The notes beneath the pieces are model-generated. The model did no database searches, was not told the origin of the DNA, and saw only the letters and a list, made by a program, of their open reading frames with translations. The position numbers and the translations under genes were made by a program. A stretch of 64,000 bases of DNA from Rhynchopus euleeides (taxonomy: Eukaryota > Euglenozoa > Diplonemea > Diplonemida > Diplonemidae), in contig OY723249.1 in NCBI GenBank assembly GCA_963210315.1, forward strand, positions 744,569 to 808,568, in the 5' to 3' direction. Position 1 is the stretch's first letter. Each line of letters begins with the position of its first letter. Shown here in pieces: positions 54,245 to 64,000 of this stretch.

Positions 54245-57200
54245 CAGACCCTTTTTTTAAAGAATTTTCGGGAGGTCCAGATCCATTTCAAACAACGGGA
54301 AAATATGGCAAATGCCGGCAGATCTGGCACGATAGGCACCTCCACCTTCCGAGTCCTCTGCACTAAACACAACACATTTTGGAGGCAATCCAACAATATA
54401 TCCGTCAAGCTGGCCCATCGGTCGCCATGCTACTGCACGCATGCAGTAGGACAAGCAAGGCGGCGAGGAGTCAACGGGTGGTCATCAATCATGAGATCAC
54501 CGACACGATATGTGGAGCACAGCCTCCTGCGTTGGGCATACAACTCGTCAGGTGCAGGTTTGTATGGTGTGAATAAAGCAAACCATGCATGTGAGTGAGC
54601 AGCTCTCTGCGCAACTGAGCGCGCAATTCTTATAGTTCGTTTCCATCACCCTTTCTGCATGGGTTTGTTCTCACAACAACCAACGGGCTATCATACGAAG
54701 ACGACCAACCCTTGGCGGACAGTGGTTCAACGCGTGACATTTATTTCGTAACGAATACAGCGGTGGGGCGTATAAAGATATAGTATTGGCGTTCAATACT
54801 GCAGCCTTGATGCTGCACGACCCAGGGGCTTTGACCCTGGGAGTGCAGCATCAAGGAAGTGCAGCATTGACCCGAATACAATGCAGTGTGGTTTGAATCG
54901 AGACATTACTTTATCCCACAGGCGGTTGGGATGGCTGGTGGGGATGGGGTCTGGGTTGGATGGGGGCTGCGGTCTGGCCGCTATGATACCACACTATCTG
55001 CTGCTGCGACATGCTTGCACGCACGGCATCCATTGGGTGGCAGCATAATGTACCGGGTGGGCGTTGGTTGCACCCGCTGTCCCGTCGCTTGAGGGGTCAC
55101 CGCCGGCTGTGTGATGGAGTCACCTCGGGCTCGGGATGTTCAGGCATTTTCACTCGAACAGGATCCCTGCAGGACACCGGCACTGGCATCAGCACCATAC
55201 AGGTTTTGAGCTGTGCTGCGAACAGAGTCCCGTGTCCGACTTTGGCCGCATTTGGACAATTCTGAACAGTTCCTTGCAGGCCCTGACGAGGGTTTCAAAC
55301 CCAAGGGCGCTCGGGCAATGCCTGCCGTCGCGTTGATGCGGGAATGCCGCATCCCAGTTTCCGGCGGGGTAACATTTGCCAAAAAAAATGACTCGCGGAA
55401 GTTCTGTGGGGTTTTTTTTTATCTGTGAGAGGGGTGGGTGGGATTAAGTAAATCTCGATCAACAGTATAAAGGGTAGAAGCTCCATTGGACGAAGAGGGC
55501 TCGGCAGTTCACAACAAACCCGTACGAACAAAGTACAAAAATCCAGCATCGTACGAGCTTTCCCGTTGCTACAAGAAACCCTCTCTGGGTGTCGAGCAGT
55601 AGGCATGGTTATGAACCGGATAACCTCCCCTCCCAGCTAAATGACCGCCATCACAGCACGATCAGGTGAAAAGTGCGAAGGAACTCCCTCCCCACAGGCC
55701 ATACGGGGAGTGTCTAGGGCTGGGGAAACACACCCACCCCTGAATGAATCGACAGAAGGAGAAAAAGGAGGCGGGGGAGCAGGGGTACGCTATTGCGAAT
55801 GGGGTTGGCACAGCTGCCTATCCGGGGAGAGATCGGGGTTGTATTTGGGAAGAAGGGTGCCGTTGGGGGTTCAGATCTGCGTAGGGGGGTTGTGGGGAGT
55901 GGGGGGGAGGAGTCGCAGAATTGCAACAGTGCGCTGCGAGAGAAGGGCTGGGCTCTGGGAAGGGGTTTAGACATTAGAAGGCGCCCGCTGTTCCGTGAAA
56001 CAGGGCAGAGGTCGTGAATCAGAAGAAGGGCACATCACAGAGTTGGGCAGGGCAGGGTGGGGGGACCGTGTGTAGAGAGGAGTTTCACAACCGTAGGAAA
56101 TCACACAGCTACCCGTGGGTGTGGGGTGGCCGTTGTCTTTCCTGCAATGTGCGATGCACATTGACACATGGTTTGGTGCGGGGGTGTGGGAGGTGTGGGG
56201 GGGGGGGGGGAGGAGGGGGTGTTGTGTTTGATGCGAGAGGTAGGGTGTGGGGTGTTATTGAGAACAGTTGCGCCCCAACCCGAAATACCGAATGGCGGCA
56301 CGCCACCTTGGTATGGAGTTACGGTGTGGAGGCAAGATACCAGAACAATAAAAAGGATGCATTATGCGCATTCATGGTGTTAGTTTTCTTTGTTGCGCCC
56401 TCGTGGGCAGCGCAGTCCAGCGCTGCGGATGGTATGGGGTCACACACAGCCTACGCCGCATGCACGCCGCTGTTGGTGTTTCGTTCCATCGAGAAAGATG
56501 ACGGCTTTGCTCTAAGCCATTTTGAAATCCCGACAATGAAACTCCTTGAGATGGGAAGTGTGGTCTAAAAGGTATACCATCAGCAGAAAAAATCCCGATA
56601 CAAGCAGAGAGCCGTTTTTGAAGGTACCATATTTCAACGAAGGCTGTGGGTGTGAAAGTAGTCAGCACGATCCGCTGCACGGGATATAAATCGCTGGTTT
56701 GTGTGAGTATTTTGAGGCGCCGCAAGGGAAAGCAACAACATTTTGCAAGAAATCCGTGTCTTGCGCCCAACAGTTTTGAAGGCGAGGAGAGAAGACACAC
56801 AGCAGGCTCGGGGGGGCATTGAGGCACAAATCACCTCCCTTTGCACCTGCTGGTTTACTGTGTTGCAGCGGCGGCAGGAATTGGCTTGACATTTTGACAG
56901 ACGGCGGAAAGTTGTCGATGTCACGGTGATAAGAAAGATGAACGAAATCAATTTTTTGAAGATGTACTCCGCACCACGAATGTTTTGCGGACCTCCCCCC
57001 TATCCCCCTTCGTTGTTACCCCGGGGGGAGGAGGGGGGGCACCGATGGAACCGGTGGAAAAAGAAATAAGACACGCCAGTCGGACATCCAGATCTTCAGC
57101 TGAACCATGGGCAGTATGAAAATGCAACTGCTGCCCATCCGATATTGACAATCGATCAGTCCTCCCAGGCTCGACACTAGATTGAAGAAAGATGCACAGA

Positions 57201-59227
57201 AGCTCACAGGTTGCAGTTGGGAGGAAAGGGGTGGGTGGGTGCAGGGGGGGGTGGCGGGAGCTGTGGGGGACGTGGCCCCCAGAGGGCAGAGGGATAGGCA
57301 AAAACAACAGTGCCTCCCTCCACCTCCCCCATCACTCCCCTCCCCTCCCCTCGTCATGGCGAAAGGTTTCACACGGCTGTGAATACCTGCCCTTGTGACG
57401 CCGATTATAACGCTTCAATTCAAAATCAATCGATTCAAAAAAATAAATCGACGGATGGAAGCGGTGTGTTCTTGAAAGCAGAACATCAATCAATGAAACG
57501 ATACAGGCCACGAGGCGACAGGGACATAACCTGGCTGCTTCATAGAACTGTCCTCTGGTATGAACACCGTTGTCAGGGGTGCAGATGTGCAATGCCCCTC
57601 CCTGAGTGGGGGAGGGGAGGTTCAATATGTTCATGTTTGGGTTCCTGGTTTCTTTTTATTTTGGCAACGTATTACAGCATGGCCAACGCCGCGTGAAACA
57701 CTTTTAGCGTCATCGCGCATTCTTGGGAGAAGGGGAGCCCAGCCCCCAAGGAATGTATTGTTCGCTGGAAGATACTTTTTCTTGTTGTATCGAGGCATAT
57801 CAAACCGCATGACGCACAAGGCGAACAGCCGGTGACATGCGCACGATTTTTCTTCTGACATCGACAGCCACCAAGCCAGTCGCGATACGGGCGAGAAGGC
57901 AGACAGGCAGTGGCGTGCGTTAAGCCAATTATTTTCCAGGAAAGCAGTCAGGCAGACAAGGGGAAAACACCTGTCGTGAACCACATGACTAAAGCTGGCG
58001 GTATTTCGGCACGCAGTGTTGGATCTCTCACTCTGTTTGAATCATGGCTGAGGGAGCGCATGCGAGGAAAAGTCCCCTCCACTGAGGGTTGGCTGTCCGT
58101 AGCATTGAACAGCACAAAAAAAATATGTTAGCGGTTGTGCGCTGGGCCCGCCGCAGAAACAACGGTGGCGGGGGAAAGGTCTGCAGGTGACAACAGCGAC
58201 GTATCGGCGAGGTCGGGAGACGAATGCTAAGGGGCCCAAGGGGTGAGGAGAGAGCATTGCGAACCTCGCCGCCACATCAACCTGCATCAAGCACAGCTTA
58301 GGGCAGTGGAATAAAGACAAGGGACAGTAGATAACGAATTTTCGAATGTTTTTTCGTGGCATGCAATGACTCAAGGATGGAGGGCCTTCGGTTCTAAAGT
58401 GCAGAAAGCAAGCACCCTATCGAAATAGGGCGACACTGACACAGTTTGACACAGAGTGAAGGCCCTCAAAAACGAGGCATTCGGCTGGGCGTGCCAGCTG
58501 GACGATCAAAGCAATGTGTTAAGCCATCTTGAAGGTGGCAGCGGTGGTTATGTTGTTACAAAAATAAGAAGGGAAGATGAGGCACCGCCTCCACTTGGCA
58601 TTTTCTGTTTTGTGCGCACGAGCGGGAAGGAAACGACGCGCGCAATTGAGAGATATCAAACGAAATCAGACCGCCAAAAAAAGATAAGGCTGTTGTTTGT
58701 GCGCCAAATCCGGGCAAAACAAAAGCAACTCCGCAGCCTGATGAGGAGGTTGAATTTGTTGCCCAAGCGCTGCCTACTATCTTTTTGACACTGACAGGTT
58801 CCCTGTTGTGGTAAAAAAAGCGATTTCTTTTTCTGGATCCTCAACGACTTTTTTTTTGCGGCCTGTGTGGTTGTCTTCGTCGTTTTTCTTCTGCGACCGG
58901 ACATCCCCTTCTGGAGACACCGATCTACACTATGAACCGCTAGCTGATGCTGGAGCTTTCGGGAGCCTCTGCGAGTGGGTGGCCACGTTTTCTTTGGTGG
59001 ACGCATCCAAAAGGAAATAAAGAAATAAAGAACCCGAAAAGAGGTCGAGGCACCCGCTCCACACCAGCATCTTGGGGCTGGGGGTTCTCAGTTCACACAG
59101 GTGAGGATCAGTCCTCTGTGAGGCGCTTATCCTGAAGACGTTCCAGTTCCCCAGTCGGTCTCCAGAAACTCGGGCCGCGTCTGGCGCTGTATCGCCTCGG
59201 CGGGGCTGTCGTCCCTTACAGTCTTCT
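54245..59227. other. Intergenic DNA, no supported gene
   Basis: About 5 kb without a recognisable gene. It contains one strong hairpin (54805-54856) and G-runs (for example 56198-56210). Open frames are short and lack known domains. Confidence 0.45.
54805..54856. repeat. 52-nt strong hairpin
   Basis: CCTTGATGCTGCAC pairs perfectly with GTGCAGCATCAAGG, and CCCAGGG pairs with CCCTGGG inside, leaving a loop of a few bases. The size and stability suit a transcription terminator, a small-RNA precursor or a miniature inverted repeat; nothing distinguishes these. Confidence 0.65.
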
Positions 59228-59490
59228 CTGTACGAGGTCATCCACAGGCTGCACACCTGCCCCGCGGCTGTGTGGCAGTCTTCGCGGAGTGCAATGCGAA
59301 GGTCTGGCCTGACGTGGTGTGACTATTTAGACTCCAGGTGTCTCCACCCTTCCTGGTCTGGGGAGCCTCGGTACCCAAGCCGTTTTAGGTCATGCTCCGG
59401 ACCACGGCCGTGCTAGACTCCTGGTGCAGGCACCCGTCATGGTCCGGGGACGGCCCCCCCAGGCAGTTTAACGTCTTACCCACGACTACT
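59228..59490 (-). repeat. Dispersed repeat, second copy of 4864-5124 block
   Basis: Reverse complement of the 4864-5124 block with scattered substitutions. It ends at a short ACTTTAGGTCACCC segment instead of the tandem 625-bp units found at the first locus. Confidence 0.75.
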
Positions 59491-61010
59491 TTAGGTCACC
59501 CACCTCCCCCTATATCCACACAGTCGTGCGATCGTGAGAGTGTGTCACTACACGCAGCAGAGGGAGGTATTTTTTCTTCTGTTGGCTGCCGATCCCATTT
59601 TCCTGGCATCCCTGCGGCCTGGTTTTCTTTTGGGTGCAAAAGTAGTCTACATATTTTTTTTGCGACAAAATAATGATATGCCAACACACACCCACACACC
59701 CACTCCAGGATGGGGTTCACCTGCCGCCCCGGCAACTGTAGAGAACAGCCCCAGACTCTTCATCGAGACGCACACTTTGTGTATCGAGGTTGGTGTGAAG
59801 CCCGAAGTGCCATGGGTATGATCCTAAATGAGGGCGGTATGCCAGAATGCAGCTGAACGACCCCTCCTCGGGGGGTGGGGTGGGAACAGGTAGAAATTAA
59901 AGTACACGGAGAGAGAATACGACCCTCTCTCTCCCATTCACTCGCGTGCGGTGGGGCGCAACGGCCCCTCCCCACTGCTCCGAGAGGCTCCCCTCTGAAG
60001 GTTTCATGAACAGAACGGTGACTTGGCAGGCCGAGTTTGAACGGTTGATCCCTCGGCCGCGAGAAGACATGACACACGACCACAAAGGTTGAAGTAGCAG
60101 GTAGCGAGGTAGGCCCGGGTTGAAGTGGCGGGAGGGGCCTCGAAAAGACAAACAGTATATCCGTGCGCCCAGGGTGGGGGAATCATGGCAACGGGCAACT
60201 GGTAGCGGAGGGGGATGTGCAGCCAAAGAGCACTGAATGGGGTGCGCGCGGCCTGGGGGGAGTGGGTGATGGTTTACACAGGACGCACCGAAGCAGGTGC
60301 GGCTCAAAGCTCAAGCTGGAAGAAGGACACAATATACATCAGAGGGCATCAGATATCAACTCGCGACGAACAGTCCGACGAGTTTTGATCGTGATCTTGG
60401 CACAGCGAGATGGGAGACATCGCTGTTGGACCCCCTGGCGAAAATATTAACCACGGCTGCGCCAGAGCCCCCGTAGAATATAGAACCCTGGGCGCGACGA
60501 GCAGCGGAATCCCACTCCCTCAGGCAGCGACGCCCTGTCTGAAAAAGAACAGCACCGAAACCAACCAACTCCTCATTGCCAAAGCGGTGTGCGAAGGCCC
60601 CTGTGAAGTGGCATTCGGGCGGGTGTTGTTACCCAAGGCTTTAGTCATAACGACCCCCTTATTCGATACGTTTCGCAGCAGCACCGCACTGCCCCACGTA
60701 ACGTTTTTTTTGTTGCAACGACAAAAAGAAAATTCTGGGCCTCTCCTTTGGTATTGCTTAGTACAGTGTATTCCACCCCAGAAAATGCAGTCCAAATACG
60801 GTGAAGTGGGAGCGGCCGGTCACAGAGGGATCCGTGCCAGGTGCAAGGTGCACGCAGAACCAGTCGGCCCCACATGGAGTACCCACCGAAGGGGTGGGGT
60901 CAAATTTGAGCATCAAACACAACACGGGGGGGTGGGGGGATGGGGGAGATCACCAGGTGTCAATTGGGGGGTGTGTGGGTGAGGTTTTCTGTGAGGGGGG
61001 GGGGGGGGGG
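59491..61010. other. Intergenic DNA left of element B, copy 2
   Basis: No gene supported. A long G-run (about 60995-61010) directly adjoins the TA of element B. Confidence 0.45.
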
Positions 61011-61012
61011 TA

Positions 61013-62162
61013 GGGGGGGTCAAATGCCACCCTTTTACGTGGACAAACACGATTTTTTAAAAAACCGGCGCAGAGGCCCCAAAGCCCCCGTAAACCCTCC
61101 AAACCCCCCCCCAGATCGGTCCGGAAACCCATCGAACCCCACTTTTCCACCATTCCGGGCACCTCAGGTGCCCGAATTGGGGTACCTAAATTTTGTGCCA
61201 CCGTTTGGTACCGGACAGTGCCACTGTGTGGGAGGTTGGAAAAGAAAATGCCCCAACACACCACATCTGAGGGTTGCAATGCATGTTGCTTGCCAACCAC
61301 GTCATCCGGTGGGTGTCAGGCGCTATGTAGATGGCATCAGCCAGGTCTTCGATGAGTTCTAGTTTGTATACGTACCTCCCTGCCACCATGCACCGGGAGG
61401 CTGCCTGTAGGTAGGGAACGAGTCCGGATGGTCGTGTGATTCCTGTGCAGCAGTGCTCCACAACCGGGATGTGTTGACAACGACTGTTGCAACACGAGCT
61501 GTACATTCCGGGAACACACGAAGTGCGCTGTCGTGGTACCCATTGTGCCAGAATTGGTAGTTGCTGCGGTCTACTTTGCCTGGCCCAAGAGCACTGGTAC
61601 TGAACGGTGCAATATGCGTGGCGAGGTGAATGCAACGGAAGGGCGCAAAGTCAATACAGCTCTCGGATGGCGGGTGGTGGTGCCACTAGTGTGTGACGTT
61701 CACTCGAGGATACAACGCATCACAATGAATCAGCAACCGTGGACCGAGTACAATACGCTCTCTGTGGCTGGTGTGGGGGACAAAGGCAGTGCCTGTGCCG
61801 CATGCAGGGAGGTACATATACAAGCCAGAACACATCGAAGACCTGGCTGATGCCACCTACATAGCGCCTGACACCCACCGGATGACGTGGTTGGCAAGCA
61901 ACATGCATTGCAACCCTCAGATGTGGTGTGTTGGGGCATTTTCTTTTCCAACCTCCCACACAGTGGCACTGTCCGGTACCAAACGGTGGCACAAAATTTA
62001 GGTACCCCAATTCGGGCACCTGAGGTGCCCGGAATGGTGGAAAAGTGGGGTTCGATGGGTTTCCGGACCGATCTGGGGGGGTTTGGAGGGTTTACGGGGG
62101 CTTTGGGGCCTCTGCGCCGGTTTTTTGAAAAATCGTGTTTGTCACCCCCATTTGACCCCCCC
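61013..62162. mobile_element. Element B, copy 2 (inverted relative to copy 1)
   Basis: TA at 61011-61012 and 62163-62164 flanks GGGGGGGTCAAAT...ATTTGACCCCCCC ends. Arms and centre match copy 1 in reverse orientation with few substitutions (for example GTACCGGAC here against GTACCGTAC). The whole element is 1,150 bp against 1,147 bp. It is adjacent to element A copy 2. Confidence 0.8.
61533..61850 (+). CDS. Small unknown ORF in centre of element B, copy 2
   Basis: Counterpart of the 26251-26583 frame; 105 residues beginning MVPIVPELVVAAVYFA. Differences between copies include amino-acid changes (NTTEA versus NATEG), so there is no sign of constraint. No domain recognised. Confidence 0.25.
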   Translation: MVPIVPELVVAAVYFAWPKSTGTERCNMRGEVNATEGRKVNTALGWRVVVPLVCDVHSRIQRITMNQQPWTEYNTLSVAGVGDKGSACAACREVHIQARTHRRPG

Positions 62163-62186
62163 TAGGGGGGGGGGGGGGAGAGGGGT

Positions 62187-64000
62187 CCACCACGGACTAG
62201 TCGCCCGGACGACTAGTCGGGACGACGGGTGAAATGACGACGGGTGAAACGACGGGTCCACCCGTCGAGTCGACGGGTGCCACCCGTCGACTCGACGGGT
62301 GGACCCGTCGGCACGACGGGTGAACCTGCTGAAACGACGGGTGTTCCAGCCATTTCCTGTTGATATGGGCCAATTTCCATTGAAAACTAGGGGAGTACCT
62401 TGCATGGCATCAGGTTATTTTTCACGCCGAGCCATCTTCCCTGCACAGACCCACCCCCCCAATACTTTCCATTTACAATTCCTTTGGTTCCCTTTGGTGA
62501 AGGGGCTGCCCACCGGTGGACCACCAGGAGGGGGGTGAGCCATCCAGGTGGGCAGGGGGCCTGGGGGTGGGGCCTCAAAACAACTCCCTCCCACGACGTC
62601 ACCCCGCTCTCGAGGACAAACAAAATCACCTACGTACCTGAACTGCCAAACACCCCCCCCCCTCACTTACGGGTGCGCGGATCTCATGTGCTCGTCGCGC
62701 TTTACAGTGGTTTTAAAGAGCTCGAAACAAACACAGCAACGCTTTTGTGTCAGCACGCGCGAATGGTGACTGAGGTAGTGCTGGCTCAGTCCCTTCGATT
62801 TTGTCCGTTTGCCGCACTCCTGGCATGTGACAGTGCAAGTCTGACACGGCGCGTTGTTTTGTGGCCGATGTGCAGCATCATAATGCGCAAACAGTGCTTC
62901 TCTCGTGTGGACAACTTTGGAGCACACAATGCAGATATGCTGCTGCACAGGCACTGTACCGGATGGCGTTGGTTCTGGCACTTCTGGCACATCCTCGCTG
63001 TTGCCCCAGGATTTGGACTTGCAGATGCATGCGAGCAGCGTTGCCTTTGGAGTGGTGTTTTCCGGGTCGCCCAGAAATTGTTGGCCCCATCGCCCCCTTT
63101 TTGTGACGTGAGATCCAAGGCCGAGGGACTCGAGTCTCCGCTGCAGTGCTGCCGTTGCTCCCTTCCAACAAGCGTTCCTCGCAGTGACACAGCAGCAAAG
63201 CTTTATCGCGCCGAACTTCAGGAGGGTCGGGGTGCTCGGTTGGTCCAGCAGGCCGCACCCCTTGCCTTTGGTCCTCTGCATTTCGAAGAGCAGCAGGTCC
63301 CGTTCGGCGGTCTGCTGCGATGTCACCCTCAGGGCATGGCGTTTGGAGACGCCATTCCCCCTCTCCAGTTCCTCGTCACTCAGGGCGAGGGGGTGTGCAT
63401 CTTCTGGATCAAACCAGTGGCTCATCGAATGGATATATGTAACACCACGCCCCTCGGATGTTCTCCCAGGTGACACCCACTCCAGGACAAACACAAGGAT
63501 GTGCATTGCGATGAGCGAGAAGATGAACTCTTTCGCGCACTTTCCCTCCTGGTGGTACTTGATGGGGATGTCGTTGTAGCGGAAATGCACAAGCATTTCC
63601 ATTGCAATACAGAGTAGATGCTGCACCCCCTTCGTCTTGGTAATGGTGAGTAAGCGACTCAGAACATCTCTGGCCTGGTTTCCCGTCATGTTGGAACACG
63701 TTGAGCTGCCAAGGACAGCCTTCTGCACGGCAGGTCCGTCAGGCAAGATCTCTGCGAGTATTGCGATGACCCCTTTTATGTCGTGCAGGGGGGGTGTGAT
63801 CGTGTACGCTGTGGAGGTGAACACCCCTGCGTACAGGCTCTCAAACCCAGCTTCATGAAGTTCCTGGATGCTAGCCCTGTGGCAGGCGTGGAGCTGTTTC
63901 AACCAGTCATTTCGTGGTGTGGTACAAAACGCGCTCCTGTGCGAAGATGACCCCATCTTACTAAATGCCGACCACAGCTCAAGATGGTCCCCTGCTACCC
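62187..64000 (-). mobile_element. Element A, copy 2 (continues past window end)
   Basis: Begins with CACCACGGACTAGTCG at 62187 and shows the same TIR: CACCCGTCG-type subterminal repeats, then TTCCAGCCATTTCCTGTTGA and the segment that includes the extra block of about 80 bp. Its far end is outside the window. The gene is on the minus strand. Confidence 0.8.
62667..64000 (-). CDS. Element A zinc-finger protein, open copy (5'-partial)
   Basis: An open frame from the stop at 62667 to the window edge, about 445 codons without a break; the N-terminal part (seen at 23422 in copy 1) lies outside. The C-terminal third has three C2H2 zinc fingers (CIVC...HYDAAH, CQEC...HYLSHH, CCVC...HMRSAH). The middle has a hydrophobic segment (FIFSLIAMHILVFVLEW) and a charged region (SDEELERGNGVSKRHALRVT). 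No catalytic motif is recognised. As the sole gene of a TIR element it is the best transposase candidate. Its intact frame, against the broken copy 1, suggests a younger or functional copy. Confidence 0.7.
   Translation of the reverse strand, partial: VAGDHLELWSAFSKMGSSSHRSAFCTTPRNDWLKQLHACHRASIQELHEAGFESLYAGVFTSTAYTITPPLHDIKGVIAILAEILPDGPAVQKAVLGSSTCSNMTGNQARDVLSRLLTITKTKGVQHLLCIAMEMLVHFRYNDIPIKYHQEGKCAKEFIFSLIAMHILVFVLEWVSPGRTSEGRGVTYIHSMSHWFDPEDAHPLALSDEELERGNGVSKRHALRVTSQQTAERDLLLFEMQRTKGKGCGLLDQPSTPTLLKFGAIKLCCCVTARNACWKGATAALQRRLESLGLGSHVTKRGRWGQQFLGDPENTTPKATLLACICKSKSWGNSEDVPEVPEPTPSGTVPVQQHICIVCSKVVHTREALFAHYDAAHRPQNNAPCQTCTVTCQECGKRTKSKGLSQHYLSHHSRVLTQKRCCVCFELFKTTVKRDEHMRSAHP

Noticed and set aside
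62400-63473. 357-codon plus-strand frame at the right end
   Set aside because: Antisense to the element A zinc-finger gene.

Overview
This window is nuclear DNA from a protist: GC-rich, with spliceosomal introns and very many transposons. Four host protein genes can be supported, all on the minus strand between about 13.6 and 33.0 kb: a tepsin-like AP-4 accessory protein (3 exons), a class I-type myosin with a WW domain in its tail (5 exons), a patatin-like phospholipase (single exon) and a type I membrane protein with an LVIVD-type beta-propeller ectodomain (single exon). All six introns I could place begin GTATG and end CAG. Intron style, base composition and the large LVIVD/Pro-Thr/TM protein suggest a free-living excavate or metamonad-like flagellate (Kipferlia-like), but that placement is an inference and a weak one.

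The rest of the window is mostly mobile or repetitive DNA. From left to right it holds: a lone, apparently intact tyrosine recombinase gene (Crypton-like) beside a cluster of palindromes (0-1.7 kb); a nearly identical 625-bp tandem duplication with internal A-tracts (3.6-4.9 kb); a 1.45-kb foldback element with a 131-bp palindrome inside (5.1-6.6 kb); a 5'-truncated I-group LINE (6.7-10.2 kb); a 444-bp MITE with TA target duplication (11.4-11.9 kb); an unclassified long-TIR zinc-finger transposon, here called element A, joined to a 1.15-kb TA-flanked foldback element, here called element B (22.9-27.1 kb), with the same A+B pair repeated in inverted orientation at 61.0-64.0 kb; a 350-bp repeat in three copies upstream of the LVIVD gene (33.1-34.6 kb); a small fragment of 18S rRNA sequence (37.7 kb); a near-complete two-ORF LINE whose ORF2 carries an OTU-type cysteine protease, an AP endonuclease and a reverse transcriptase (about 42.2-49.4 kb); and a 1.35-kb TIR element with a 9-bp target duplication (52.9-54.2 kb).

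The host genes are not an operon and do not form one pathway. Tepsin belongs to AP-4 vesicle coats, the myosin to membrane-actin transport, the patatin to lipid hydrolysis, and the LVIVD protein to the cell surface. Two long stretches, about 34.6-42.1 kb and 54.2-61.0 kb, hold no gene I can support. Intergenic DNA is full of poly(G)/poly(C) runs, and several elements sit with a TA directly between such runs. No tRNA gene, CRISPR array or prokaryotic-style operon was seen.
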